In this document: positions 1 to 11,241 of the stretch, one piece after another | Layout: each line of letters starts with the position of its first letter | Numbering within the stretch: the first letter of the stretch is position 1 | NCBI RefSeq assembly: GCF_963678635.1 | Contig: NC_087064.1 | Location: 51,542,684 to 51,606,683, forward strand | Reading direction: 5' to 3' | Length of the DNA: 64,000 nucleotides | From: Symsagittifera roscoffensis | Taxonomy: Eukaryota; Xenacoelomorpha; Acoela; Convolutidae | Notes under the pieces: model-generated | Told to the model about the DNA's origin: nothing | The model's database searches: none | What the model saw: only the letters and a program-made list of their open reading frames with translations | Made by a program: the position numbers and the translations under genes

Positions 1-118
1 AGACTAGCATACTTATTCATCAGCTTTTTAGTCCCCTGGATTTAGACATTACATGCGTTTTCTCATATATGGGCCAGAAAACATTCCCATGCTCTCACGC
101 AGCAAAAAAATATGATTT
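1..118 (+). repeat. Dispersed repeat, fragment 1
   Basis: The stretch beginning with an ACTAGCAT motif and ending near CACGCAGCAAAAAAAT recurs around 3055-3145 and 3598-3710. The shared core reads TATTCATCAG, then CCTG and a TTTAGACTT-like segment, then CATGTATGGGCC. It has no coding potential. It lies just outside the foldback element and seems to be a separate member of the same repeat-rich neighbourhood. The window cuts its left edge. Confidence 0.6.
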
Positions 119-126
119 GAAAAACT

Positions 127-1775
127 AACAAGACTGCTCAAATCAGGGCGAAGCCCTGAATGATCCGACTGCCTTTTAAGGCTTTATGGAGCAGTAATAA
201 CATCAAAAAATTAATTGTAATAAAAATAAAATGCAAATTTTTTTTTCTAAAATTTGAAATTTTTTATGAAAATCATCCCCCACCCGCCATATAAAGTACA
301 AAAGGATAGATTTCGCTCCTTGTAACAAATCAATTATGACAAATAAGCTTCTTTGAACCAATTTGGAACGATTTTAAGACGGATTAACTCTCCGCTTACG
401 CGTTAAAAGCGCGAAATATATCGCGAGTTAATTGTCCCAAATTGGCCAAAATGGCAATCTTTAAACCCCCATAACTTTACGAAAAATGATCACAGGTAAA
501 ATATCTTTTCAAATTTGAGCTCAGGACAACAATAGCTTTCGAATGATAAAAAAAAATCCGTCAAAAATGGCTAGTTAAGAAGTCGAAATTTGTCTGAAGA
601 AAAAAATCCACCCCGAGCACAAATATTCCGTTACTTTCGTATCGAAAGTCGGAACAAAAATATCGGACTTGTTGTTCCGACTTTCGATACGAAAATAGCG
701 GAATATTTGTGCTCGGGATGGGTTTTTTTTTCTTCAGACAAGTTTCGACTTTTTAACTAACCATTTTTGATGGAATTTTTTTAATATCATTCGAAAGGTA
801 TTGTCGTCCTGAGCTCAAATTGGAAAAGATATTTCACCTGCGAAAAGATATTTTTCGTAAAGTTACGGGGGTTTAAAGATTGCCATTTTGGCCAATTTGG
901 GACAATTAACGCGCGATATATTTCGCGCTATTAACGCGTAAGCGGATAGTTAATCCGTCTTAGAACTCGTTCCAAATTGGTTAAAAGAAGCTTATTTGCC
1001 ATAATTGATTTGTTACAAGGAGCAAAACCTATCCTTTTGTACTTTGGATGGCGTGTGGGGGGATGGTTTTCATAAAAAATTTCACATTTCGAAAATTTTT
1101 CAAAAATTTTTCTTTTGTTTTATTTCATTGAATTTTTAAATGTTATTACTGCTCCATAAGCCTTAAAAGGCAGTCGGAACATTCAGGGCTTTGCCTTGAT
1201 GCGGTGCGTACCCACGGATCCGCATTCCCGGATAGCCGAAAAAACTAAACTTCCCAGTTTTAATTAAATTAAATTAGAAAACTCTTCACTAAATTGAGAC
1301 GCATTTTGATTGGCCAAAAAGTGCCTCAAAATTCTGCAGCCTGTTAGCTAACAAAATTCTGAACATTTTTAGGAGGTTGGATTGGCTATTTTTTGTACTC
1401 TCATTGAATTACTTAACAACAAAAGTCCCTTTTCGGCCGACAAACCCTAAAATTTTTCAATATATACTAAGTTTAAAGGGGAGCACGCACTGAAAAACGC
1501 TTTTTTTGGTCAAATCTTTTCAAAAAGTCCTACAAACGGCATTTTTGGCCTGCTTTTTCAAAAACATTTGTCACCCCATCACCTCGAGCAAATCCTAGAT
1601 CGGATCAACCGTACAGTATCCTCCGCAAATTGATTTAAGGGGGAGAAAATATGGACTTATTTTTGGGCTATCCGGGAACGAGTTTATTTTTCGGCTATCC
1701 GGGAACGAATTTATTTTTCGGCTATCCGGGTATTCGGCTCCGTGACACGCCACCCCTAATACGAGCAGTCTTGTT
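127..1775. mobile_element. Foldback element (very long inverted repeat)
   Basis: The left arm (about 127-657) runs inward from AACAAGACTGCTC. The right arm is its reverse complement and ends in GAGCAGTCTTGTT at 1763-1775. The arms meet around a short spacer near 658-671, where CGTATCGAAAGTCGGAAC is followed by its complement. Each arm holds the family core with a GCGCGAAATATATCGCG hairpin and a conserved ACCCCCATAACTTTACG block. The right arm is interrupted by a separate insertion at 1201-1757; without it the element is about 1.09 kb. It encodes no protein and is probably a non-autonomous foldback transposon or an inverted pair of copies. Confidence 0.75.
1201..1757. mobile_element. Nested insertion with terminal inverted repeats
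   Basis: The foldback consensus GCCCTGATACGAGCAG is split after GCCTTGAT and resumes at ATACGAGCAG, which defines this insertion. Its ends are inverted repeats of about 45 bp. The left end carries CACGGATCC then CCCGGATAGCCGAAAAA; the complement of the right end carries CACGGAGCC then the same CCCGGATAGCCGAAAAA. Two more copies of the TTTTTCGGCTATCCGGG block lie inside the right end at 1660-1730, in direct orientation with each other. There is no ORF, so it is MITE-like. The target duplication is at most 1-2 bp and could not be fixed. Confidence 0.65.
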
Positions 1776-2485
1776 TGCCTTTATTTATCCCAGTTGTTCA
1801 AAACATTTCAACCAATATAACATATAAGTTTTTCTTATAACAATTCTATCTTCATTGAAGATACAAGGGCAATAAATTGTTTGGCATCACTGATAATAGT
1901 TCGAAATTGCGAATCAACCAGGGTCCACTTTCATGTAGAGTAAGAATGCTCCCTTGTCACATTGGATTGGAAACGAGGTCGTTGAGAAGTATAAATACAT
2001 TTCATTCGTAAAACCGAACTAATCTACAAAAGTATCTCGAATTTGCGACAGAGCATAAGACACTTATGACAGTATGTTTGTGGTTACATGACTCAAACAA
2101 AGAGCCAATACAATACCATCAGTTACACGGTATAAAAGCACGAGTTTGATAGATATACTTAGGGGGTGGGGAGCGGTTGGTTAGAAATCAGCCAATGAAA
2201 TTTGACCTTCAATTGAGAATCAAATGATGCTTAGCTCCATCACAAGTTCTCTTTTGGACGCTTTTAGGACGGCGGAAAGTTATCAATGCTTCAATATTCG
2301 AATTCAAATCTGAGCTTAAAAAATATATTTCATGACACATACGAGGATGCATTTCAATGAAAAAGAATAAGCAAGTGACATGGACTTTGACTAAGGTTAT
2401 GTTCTCTACCATCAGAAGGGACCTTCTGGCTTCGTTAGAGCAACAAAATGACATACAGTGGCTTTTTCACTTCTTAAAATAAACA
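1776..2485. other. No gene seen
   Basis: AT-rich sequence with only short open frames that resemble nothing. No RNA gene or repeat longer than a few tens of bases was recognised. Confidence 0.4.
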
Positions 2486-3300
2486 AACAAGATTGCTCGT
2501 ATCAGAGTGAAGCCTTGATTGTTCCAACTGCCTTTTAGGCACTATGGAGTACTGTTCAACATAAAAAAAAGATGGAAATAATTTTAAAAAATGAAACAAG
2601 ACTGCTCGTATCAAGGCGAGGCCCTGAATGTTACGAATGCCTCTTACGGCCCATGGAGCAGTAATAGCATTTAAAAAAATTAATGTAAAAAATAAAAATG
2701 AAGTTTTTTTTTAATTTGAGATTTTTTGTGAAATTCATCACAACCCCCCCCACCCCAACGCCAATTAAATGCGAAGTGATACATTTCGCTCCTAGTTAAC
2801 AAATCAATTATGGCAAATCAGCTTCCTTCAACTAATTACGAACGATTACTAAGAAGGATTAAATCTCCGCTTACGCGTTAACAGCGCGAAATATATCGCG
2901 CGTTAATTGTCCCAAATTGGCCAAAATGGCAAGCTTTAAACCCCCATAACTTTACGAAAAATGATCAGAGGTGAAGGTCAGAAAAAAATTAAATCTGTTC
3001 GATATCAAATTATTTCATGGCCGTGCTGGCTAGATTACGGAAAACTATCAGCGGAAAGACTAGCATAATTATTCATCAGCTTTTGAGTAGCCTGGAATTA
3101 AACTTTAAATACGTTTTCTCATGTATGGGCCAAAAAACGCAGCGAAAATTATAGGAAATTAAATCAGGACAACAATATTTATTGAATGATATAAAAAAAA
3201 AATCCGTCAAAAATGGCTAGTTAAAACGTCAAAATTTGTCTGAAGAAAAAAAACCCACCCGAGCACAAATATTCCGCTATTTTGTTAGGAACGTCGGAAA
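2486..3300 (+). repeat. Decayed copies of the foldback-arm family
   Basis: Two starts of the arm sequence (CTGCTCGTATC) occur in tandem, near 2493 and 2610. The second continues through the family core: GGAGCAGTAATA, the GCGCGAAATATATCGCGCG hairpin near 2884-2902, ACCCCCATAACTTTACG near 2940, and CCCGAGCACAAATATTCCG near 3258. Part of the core is replaced by the separate dispersed repeat at 3055-3145. No matching inverted arm follows, so these are single arms. Confidence 0.65.
3055..3145 (+). repeat. Dispersed repeat, fragment 2
   Basis: This is a second, diverged copy of the sequence at 1-118, recognised by AGACTAGCATAATTATTCATCAG and CGTTTTCTCATGTATGGGCC. It is embedded in a decayed foldback-arm copy, replacing part of that copy's core. 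Confidence 0.55.
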
Positions 3301-3399
3301 AAAATGACGTGAAATGCTATATAAAGAACATTGTGATTTTTAAATTGTATTCAATTGAACCAATAGCAGGAACTAATTCAGTTTGGATCAAACTCCAAG

Positions 3400-4140
3400 A
3401 CAGATTAAATCTCCACTTGCGCATTAAGTGCTCAAAAGTATCGCGCATTAACTGTCCTATCTTTGCCAAATTGGCAATCTTTAAACCAGTATAACTTTAC
3501 AAAAATTTAACACAAATGAAGGTCAGAAACATATGAACCTGTTCGACTTTAATTATTTTATGGCTGTGCTGGCTAGATTAGAGAAAAGTCTCAGTAGAAA
3601 AACTAGCATTTTTATTCATCAGTTTTTGAATCGCCTGTATTTAGACTTTACGTGCGTTTTTTCATGCATGGGCCAAAAAACTTTCCCATGCTCTCACGCA
3701 GCAAAAAAATGTAGAAAAACAGCTCAGGACAACAATACTTATTGAATGATATTTTAAAAAATTCCGTCAAAACTGGCTAGTTTGAAAGTCGAAATTCGTC
3801 TGAAGCAAAAAACAATCCCGAGCGCAAGTATTCTGTAACTTTTTTTAACCACAAAATGCATATTTTTTTAAACAACCATGTCATATTTTGCAAAAAAGTA
3901 AATAATTGAATCAATAGCATGCACTCATTTAAGTTGAAACAAATTCTAAGATGGATAAAATCTCCACTTTCGCACTAAGTGCTCGAAATATATCGCACGT
4001 TTTTCGAATCCAAACTGGCCAAAATGCCAAACTTGAAGGCCCTATAGTTTCACGAAAAATGATCACAGGGGGTATATTTTTGAAAGTGAGCCCTGAACAA
4101 CAATAACTTTTGAATGATTTGGAAAGCATTTTCAAAAATT
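3400..4140 (+). repeat. Further decayed repeat copies
   Basis: A third copy of the 1-118 repeat lies at about 3598-3710. On either side, near 3405-3500 and 3940-4130, are eroded versions of the family core with ATCTCCACTT, CGCATTAAGTGCTC and GGCAATCTTTAAAC blocks. Together with the copies further left, the stretch from 1 to 4.1 kb reads as tandem and nested decay products of one AT-rich non-coding family. Confidence 0.5.
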
Positions 4141-4358
4141 GCTAGTAAAAGAGTCGAAAAAGATCTTGAGAAACAAAACCACCCGAACACAAACATGTCG
4201 TCATTGTGGTCGAACGAAATACGTTTCATAAATCCTAAAACTAACAGCCTCTAACGACACAAACCTAAAATAAACTTTCTTGTTCTAACACCCACGCGCC
4301 TGAACAACTATAAAATGATTTATTCAACGTCTAGTATATATCACAACTATTATAACTA

Positions 4359-5628
4359 CACTCCGCGTCATAATTTTTTGTACCATCCTAACACATGGTA
4401 AACACTTGTTTAAAGACAAAAGTTGGCCAAATTTTTTCGTACTTTTAGATTTTTGTTAAAAAATGCCACGAAATGCGCGCAAATGGTTCTGTTCACATGA
4501 ACTCAGGCGAGAACAGTTTGTTCAGTTTTTGACATGCACTCACGCGAGATTATCGAGTTAGCGAAAGAAAAACATGCAAATGGTTTTTCATATCTCCGAA
4601 TCAGCCAAGAACTGAATTTACCAAAATCAACAGTGCAGTATATGATCGAGAATGACTACTCAAGAGTGAAAGCAAAGCGGGGACCCAAGCATTTGGCTGT
4701 TGGCTTCAAAAATTGTGTTTAAAACGATGCATTGATCTACTGAAAAAACGCAAAGAAAGGGTGACAGCCTCAAAAATCCTGAGGGAGACAGCCCTCAAAA
4801 CCAGCAGAAGATCGGTTCATCGGGCTTTATCAAGAATGACATATATGTACAAAAATGCAAAGTTCACGATAATTTTGACCAAAGAACAGAAAAAGAATCG
4901 AGTTTGCCTCTGCACTGAATGGTTGACTAAACCAAAAAACTGGAGTGAAGTAGTCTTTACGGATAAAAAAAAACAATTAATCTAGGCGGACCTGACAACT
5001 GGTGTTTCTGGATGGAGGAAAATAATCAAGTTCACCTCAATAGACGTCAATGTGGGGGTGATTACCTAATTGTCTAGGCTATGATTTTTTCGACCGGTCA
5101 CATTTTTGTCAAAACGGTATCTGGTCAAATAACTTCAGACGCCTATATCAAGCTTATGAAAGACACTGCCGTCCCTTTAAGGAAAGACATTCTCCCCGAT
5201 GGTTTCGTTCTGCGACAAGAAAATTGCAGTATTCATGTTTCAAAAAAAAGTTTGGACTTTTTTGAGGAGACGAGAATCGAGCTTCTACATTAGCTAAGCA
5301 GGAGCCCGGACCTGAAAATCATATCTGATGGAGCATGTTGAGTTCAAGGGTTTATGATGGTCCGCAACCAAAAAACAAACAGGAACTGGAAGAAAGAGTT
5401 TTTGAAGCCGTAGACCACATGCACTCGCATCTTTCTGAATATGTTAAAACTCTATTCTCATCGTTGCATAGTCGTTTCTTATCATGTGTTACGAGAAAAG
5501 GAAATAAAGTTTTTTACTGACTTTTTTCGAACATTTCTGAAGTGGTACGATAAATTTTGGCACACTTTTGCTTTGAACTGATGAAATTACATGTATTAAG
5601 ATGGTACGAAAAAATTTGACGCACAGCA
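4359..5628 (+). mobile_element. Tc1/mariner-type DNA transposon, inactive
   Basis: The element is 1270 bp, the usual size for this superfamily. Inverted repeats of about 33 bp lie at 4365-4397 and 5590-5622 (GCGTCA, TTTTTT, GTACCATC, then CATG). The outermost ten bases, at 4359 and 5628, match less well. A TA dinucleotide sits directly outside each end (4357-4358 and 5629-5630), as expected for the TA target duplication of Tc1/mariner elements. The transposase between the ends is broken by frameshifts and stops. Confidence 0.85.
4534..5520 (+). pseudogene. Tc1/mariner transposase, frameshifted
   Basis: The 5' part encodes an N-terminal helix-turn-helix DNA-binding region (SYLRISQELNLPKSTVQYMI). 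A second helix-turn-helix-like part follows in another frame from 4713, and the segment VVFTD marks the first catalytic Asp of the DDE/D domain at 4962-4964. The frame is lost right after this in a run of nine A residues, and GGPDNW follows in a different frame. The second acidic site appears as QEN where family members usually have QDN. The C-terminal part (PQPKNKQELEERV) is again in another frame. At least three frame changes and several stops make it non-functional. Confidence 0.8.
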
Positions 5629-5630
5629 TA

Positions 5631-8580
5631 GCTCACATCAATTCAAATTTGAACACGTTCTGGGACTAATGAATTGCCGCTGACGCGTTAACAGCAAAAA
5701 TATCTCTCACGTTAACCATACCAAATTCACTAAAATCAACCGAGCGGGATTTTTTGGCCATTTTCTCTTAAGGCCGGAGCAACAATTCCGAAGATCAAAC
5801 TAAAAGGTTTCAACCAGCGCACCTGGTGCAAAAATTAGAGTTATTAGTTTCGGCTCCAGAGTGGCAAGACTTTCTAATAGCTCTTAAGTTGCTTTCACCA
5901 TTCTAGCGGAACTATAAAGATTATTAAAGCTATCAGAGTTATGTTTTTCTTCCCTGAAAAGTTGAGTCATATCAAAGCAATTGCTGTAAAAATTGCTCAA
6001 AATCTCCATTACTAAACTCGAGTTGTTTGTTTCCTTCATAAAAAGTAAAAGCTTTTTCCTAAAAGACAAGTTCTTGAATCATATATTTATTTTTTTTGTC
6101 ATCCTTCATACCAAAACGTTCTGACACCAAAAACCATTAAAGCTTTTCTCGTTTTAAATTGTGAGCTCGTTCATTTGTAATGCAACTGAATTAAGAAAAA
6201 AAAGACATTATTAGGCTTCGAGTATTTCTGTTTTGAGATTTTGAAATCAAAATACTCAGCTGTTCACAATAGCAAGATGCCCACAAAATTTTAACCGTTT
6301 CCAAGTTTAATTCGGTTAACACATAAAAATGGCTGAAAATTTGAAAAAAATTCGAATTAGACTTCAAAAAAATCAAAGTTTTTGAAATTTCCCTTTTGTA
6401 TATGCAAGATAAAACACAGAGGCAAGGCGGAACTTCGCACAAGCTGCGATACAAGGAAAAAGTACGATTGCAAACTACAAAAAAATGGAAAAATTATTTT
6501 GATTAACACTTGAAAATATTTTTTTTTGGAAAATTGAAATCAATTTTAGAAAACCAGACAAAAAACACAAGCACTAGCTTGAAAAAATATTGTTTTTGAT
6601 TTTTTTCTGAGTTTTCAGTAAGTCGAAAACACTTGGTTAGACGCGCATTGATCCAAACACAAAAAAAAATCCAAAGAAGTTGTCATAGCAAAATTGAGCG
6701 ATTAAAAAATATGCTTCAACCGACCTGGTTTGTTTAAGAGAATAAAAATCAATTTCTGCATTAATATAATGCAAAATAAATTCCCTTAATAAACAAATAG
6801 AAGCCAAAATCACTTAAACTGAAATAAATTTCTAAACGAATAAATACAAAAAAAAAGAAAATAAAATAGTCAAGGTAAATATTTTACAAACTATAGGAGT
6901 TGTTCAACGACACTTGAGGCTACAAAAAACTGCTTGCAGCGCAGAAAAAAAAATCCGCGATGTGACGAGAAAATAACATAAGCAAACCAATTAACTACAG
7001 TCCCACTATCAAATTTTTCCCAAAAAAAACTTCAATTTCAGACGATGAAAAAAAACAAGCTCCGACCGGGCTCCGAACACCAGACCGTAGGGTAAAAAGT
7101 TATTTTTATCACCTTCAGTCAATGTCGGAAGGGCGTTGGATTTATTACGGTTTGATGATAAAAAGCAAGATCAATTTCTCAAAAGTTTGTAAGAAAAGTT
7201 ATTTAGAAAAAAAATCTAGTTCCCGATTACCAGACATACTTGCTCTGGCAAGAGTATTAAATAAGAACAAATGGCTAGCCTCACTTCAATTGAAAACAAA
7301 ATTTAGGCCGGGTGAACTCGTTTTGTGTTGAAAAGAATAAAGTATATCAGGCACTGAGCGCAAACGGGTCGTTTAGCAATCTTGAACCCCTACAAATTTG
7401 GGCAAAGTAGCCTTAGGTAAATTCCCTAGGTTCATTTGGATCAAAACCCAGTTTTGATCCAAATAAAAAAGGTAGGTTTAAGTGCTGATTCTTCAACTTT
7501 ATTCAGTATAGTGGTCAAAAGAGGAAAGGATTTTCACAAACTGTGAACGAATTACGATTTTAAAGTTCTCCAGGAAATGAATCGAGGCGAACGAAACGGT
7601 ATGAAATAAGGCATTTAAATTAGCTCCATGAAATGAATTGTAATAAAGTTAGCGCCATGAAATGAATCAAGAAAAAAATGCAGGCCATTTATAGTTTTTT
7701 TTGGTCCAAAAACTTTTTTCTACAATTTGATTCCAAGCAAATTGTCAAATTGTAAGTTTTGCTAATTGTTAAAAAAAATTACTCGGGAAACTTTCTTTGG
7801 CTCATCGAAATTTTGCTGGTGCGTTTTCATTCTCGCGCAGTGTAGAAAGACAGTTTGAAAAATATTTCTTTTATACGCCTCGGCGTGGTTTAATCAAAAA
7901 GAAATTGGATGTATCAAAAAGAAATTGGATATTCAATCTCAGATTATGGCGCTTACCTATAGCAACTGACAAGTTTAAGGCAACGAACTGTTCTATATTT
8001 TTAAGTGTACTGGCCAAATTTTCTTTGAGTTATCTGCTTAGAAATACTGGATTTGACAAGGAATATTGGAGTTGACAAGCGTCTATAAGAGAGAAGACTG
8101 CACTAATTGGCCAAAGAATGATCCAGATGAAAAACTAGCATAATATTTTAGCTTCAATAGTTTTTCTAGACATTAGTTCAAATTTGCACACGTGCTGGCA
8201 TAATTGAGAGATGCAAGCCAAAATAAGGGTCTTTTCTGTTATGCGGCCCAAAGTGATATATCAAAATTCTCTCACCTGATTGGTTGAAATACTTCCATCG
8301 AAAAAAACTCTTGAAAATAAAAGCTCAATTAATACATTTTCATAAATTTAGGCCGTACGACAGAAACGACCCCAAACTATGACCTGTTTTGGGTCTTTTT
8401 ACTTATTCCGCCCGAAAGAACTCAATAGCTTTTGTGGGTCTTTTTACTGATTCCGCCCAAAAATCAATATTTCAACATCTTCAATTGAAGCTAATTTGCT
8501 TCAATCTGATTGGCTAGAATAAGCCAATCAAATTTCGGTAGAATCTCAAAATGTTTTGTTTGCAACTTTAATTTGAATTA
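5631..8580. other. AT-rich stretch without a recognisable gene
   Basis: About 3 kb with short open frames only and no convincing protein similarity. A fragment of the repeat-family core (GACGCGTTAACAGC) lies near 5680-5710. Near 8385-8460 the phrase GGGTCTTTTTACT followed by ATTCCGCCC occurs twice, and a diverged copy lies near 10750. Nothing else was recognised on either strand. Confidence 0.4.
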
Positions 8581-8582
8581 TA

Positions 8583-9103
8583 AACAAAACTGCTCGTATC
8601 AGGGCGAACCCCTGAATGTTTCGACTGCCTTTATGGAGCAATAGTAATGGAGCAGGTTTATGGAGCAGTAGTAACATAAAAAAAGTAAAGGTGATAAAAT
8701 AAAATGAAAAAAAAAAGTTCTAAAATTTGAAAATTTTTTATGAAATCATCCCCCCACACGCCATATAAAATATAAAAGAATAGATTTCGCTATTGTAAAA
8801 AATCAATTATGGCAAAAAAGCTTCTTTCAACAAATTTGGAACGATTTCTAAGACGGATTAAATCTTAGCGTTAATAGCGCAAAATATATCGCGCGTTAAT
8901 TGTCCCAAATTGACCAAAATGGCAATCTTTAAACCCCCATAACTTTACGAAAAATGATCGCAGGTGAAATATTTTTTCAAATTTGAGCTCAAGACAACAA
9001 TGCCTTTTGAATGGCTGTTTAAAAAGTCAAAATTTGTCTGAAGAAAAAAACCCACCCCGAGAACAAATATTCCATTACTTTCGTATCGAAAGTCGGAACA
9101 ATA
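8583..9103 (+). repeat. Single arm of the foldback family
   Basis: It begins ACAAAACTGCTCGTATCAGGGCGA and follows the whole left arm of the foldback element, ending at CGTATCGAAAGTCGGAACAA, exactly where that element reaches its spacer. The opposite arm is absent. This shows the arm can exist as a unit of about 520 bp. Confidence 0.7.
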
Positions 9104-9584
9104 AACCAATTTGGCCAAGAATGAAAAATCTTCGGTAAATCACTCGAAACGATTTCAAAAACCCTCCAGTGTTTTACTGAGATTAGAAAAAAAACACAGA
9201 AAACAGCTCCAGGGAATCAAATAACCACTTTCGTATCTGCTCAAAATTCGGTCTGGTCAGAAATCGGCTTAGAACCAAATTTTCGCTTTTGGATTAATCT
9301 TATCAGCTAGTGCTATCATTAGGTTGTTCTCAGCATTTATACAATGACTTTTACGAAATCGCAAAATTAAGAAATTTGGGTGGAAGTAGTAAATAGACCC
9401 GCCTTTGTTAAAAAAACACGTTGTTCAAACCATTGTTTGTCAGTGCAATTAATTTCAACCAATCAGATTCGAGCTCTTCAATTCAGATTTTCAAGATTTG
9501 ACATTTGATCAATTTTAACGAAGTAAGTAAAATGACCCCCTGTTTTTTTTAGCTACTGAACTTTGTGGAGGCGGAGCAATAAGC
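9104..9584. other. No gene seen
   Basis: AT-rich sequence between a repeat arm and the left terminal repeat of the MULE-like element. No coding or RNA feature was recognised. Confidence 0.35.
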
Positions 9585-11241
9585 AGAATGGTCTAAGAGC
9601 AGAATGGGTCTAAGAGCAGAAAAAATTAAAATACACAAAAATGTTGAATTATACGATGAAATCAAATTACGAATATTAGAATACTAAATTTTGTCAAAGA
9701 AACGAATAAAATATACATAAGTCTGAGTAGGTTTGTTGAGTTTTTTCGAATAGTTTGGCAAATTTCAGCAGCTCCATTCCAAAATATTTTTTATCGAAAT
9801 ATGGCCATTCAAATAAAAGTTGTTTAGCCGAGTAATTTTTTATCCAGCTCACGAAGCGCTCGTTTTTTTGGCGAAGCCTCACCACGGCAAATTTTTTGGA
9901 TGTCTACCCATGACTCCAATTCTTGAATATTTAATTTTTTTAGGAAAGTCCAAAAAATTGGTTTCCAAACTCCAATCAGATCGTTCCAGCCTCTGTTCCA
10001 ATTTCTGCACTTATTGGTCGATCGAATATTCAGAGTTCCATAAAACGTTCAAACACGTTTCAAAACTTCATTGGAGTTGGACCCAAAATCCAAAAACTCC
10101 ATACAATATAAAAAATATTTCAAATTTTTCGCAAGTATTGATTTTTTTTTAAATTTCATCTTGATAATAAGCCAACGCCATGCCTATCTCGTTAACAGGT
10201 AAATATGAGGGACTGAAAAGTACTCTGGCAAACTATTGAAATTTTTTTGGCTAATTTTTATTTGCAACTCGCAACTTTGTCTAAATTCTTGATATTTTCG
10301 GTAGATGCAGTGCGAAAAATGAAAACAACTTCCAACGCATGCCGAAGCATGAAAAATGTCCCTATTTGATAATCAGTTATTACGGTGTCGGGCATCAAGG
10401 GAAAGACGAATGAATGGTTGCTTTTTTGGGACAAAAATTGGATAAAAATTTTTGTAACTCTTTTTTCGGTTTGTCCGGTCAAAAATCCCAAAACTGCGGG
10501 TGCTTTCCAAGTAAACACCGATCTGAAGATGGTGAAAATTTGATGAAAAGGAAGTGGGGCAGTTTTGAAACTTCCATCACACAAAACTATTCGGCCTCTT
10601 ACCAAAAATCAAGACCCTGTTTGGTACCAAAAGCAACATACCTTGATCTTGATAAAGTAGAAAATCTTGACGATTCAGAGTCATTGTCCACAATCCTTCA
10701 AGTGTAATATCTTCGAAAAATTTTTGGTGGCTTAGGTAAATTTTTGTTCGGTTTTTTTACTTATTACGCCGAATTGTATCGTTTTGTGAGCCAAAAATCG
10801 CCGTTCTGTTTTTTGTAATTCCTCGATACATAATTTGTTCAGCTGTATTTTAGAACTTTTTTGAGACTTTTTCGATAATTTTTTCCAGAAATTAACATTT
10901 GTTGTCCTGGCTCAAATTAATTGTGACTAGAGGGTGTGTTTTTCTTTGAATTTCCGATATTATTCAAGGAAATTTTGGACGAGAAATTTGGGTTCCCACA
11001 TTTGTAAGTTTAGATAACTTTGCTTTTTCTTTTTTTTTGAAAAAAAATTTGGTTTTTGTTTCTTCTTTTCAACTTAACAATTGCAATTCCTTTATTCAGT
11101 AGAAATGACCAGTTAAAATTATAAAATATCTGCTAAAAATGAAAATTGAAAGTCAAATTTAGTTTTAGTTACAGTTACAGTTAATTACAGTTATTTAGTT
11201 AGTTTTATACTCTTAGGCCCATTCTGCTCTTAGACCATTCT
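9585..11241 (-). mobile_element. Mutator-like (MULE) element, inactive
   Basis: Inverted repeats of 32 bp bound the element: 9585-9616 (AGAATGGTCTAAGAGCAGAA then TGGGTCTAAGAG) and 11210-11241 as its complement, with one mismatch seen. Between them, on the minus strand, lie fragments of a MULE-type transposase. Neither a target duplication nor a longer terminal repeat is obvious, so the true ends may lie slightly further out. The 1.66-kb length with a broken transposase indicates an internally decayed copy. Confidence 0.65.
9694..10605 (-). pseudogene. MULE transposase remnant
   Basis: The minus-strand frame 10605-10258 contains CDGSFKTAPLPF, then VLGFLTGQTEKR, then VITDYQ. These match the order of conserved blocks in MULE transposase domains: the first catalytic Asp in a DGTF/DGSF motif, a 'PLVYALLPGKTE'-type block, and the second Asp in a VTDFE-type block. 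The third catalytic acid was not found. Further on, near 10000-9694, fragments such as RNWNRGWN and RLRQKNERFVSWI in shifting frames resemble the C-terminal part of such proteins. Several frameshifts and stops make this a pseudogene. Confidence 0.6.
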
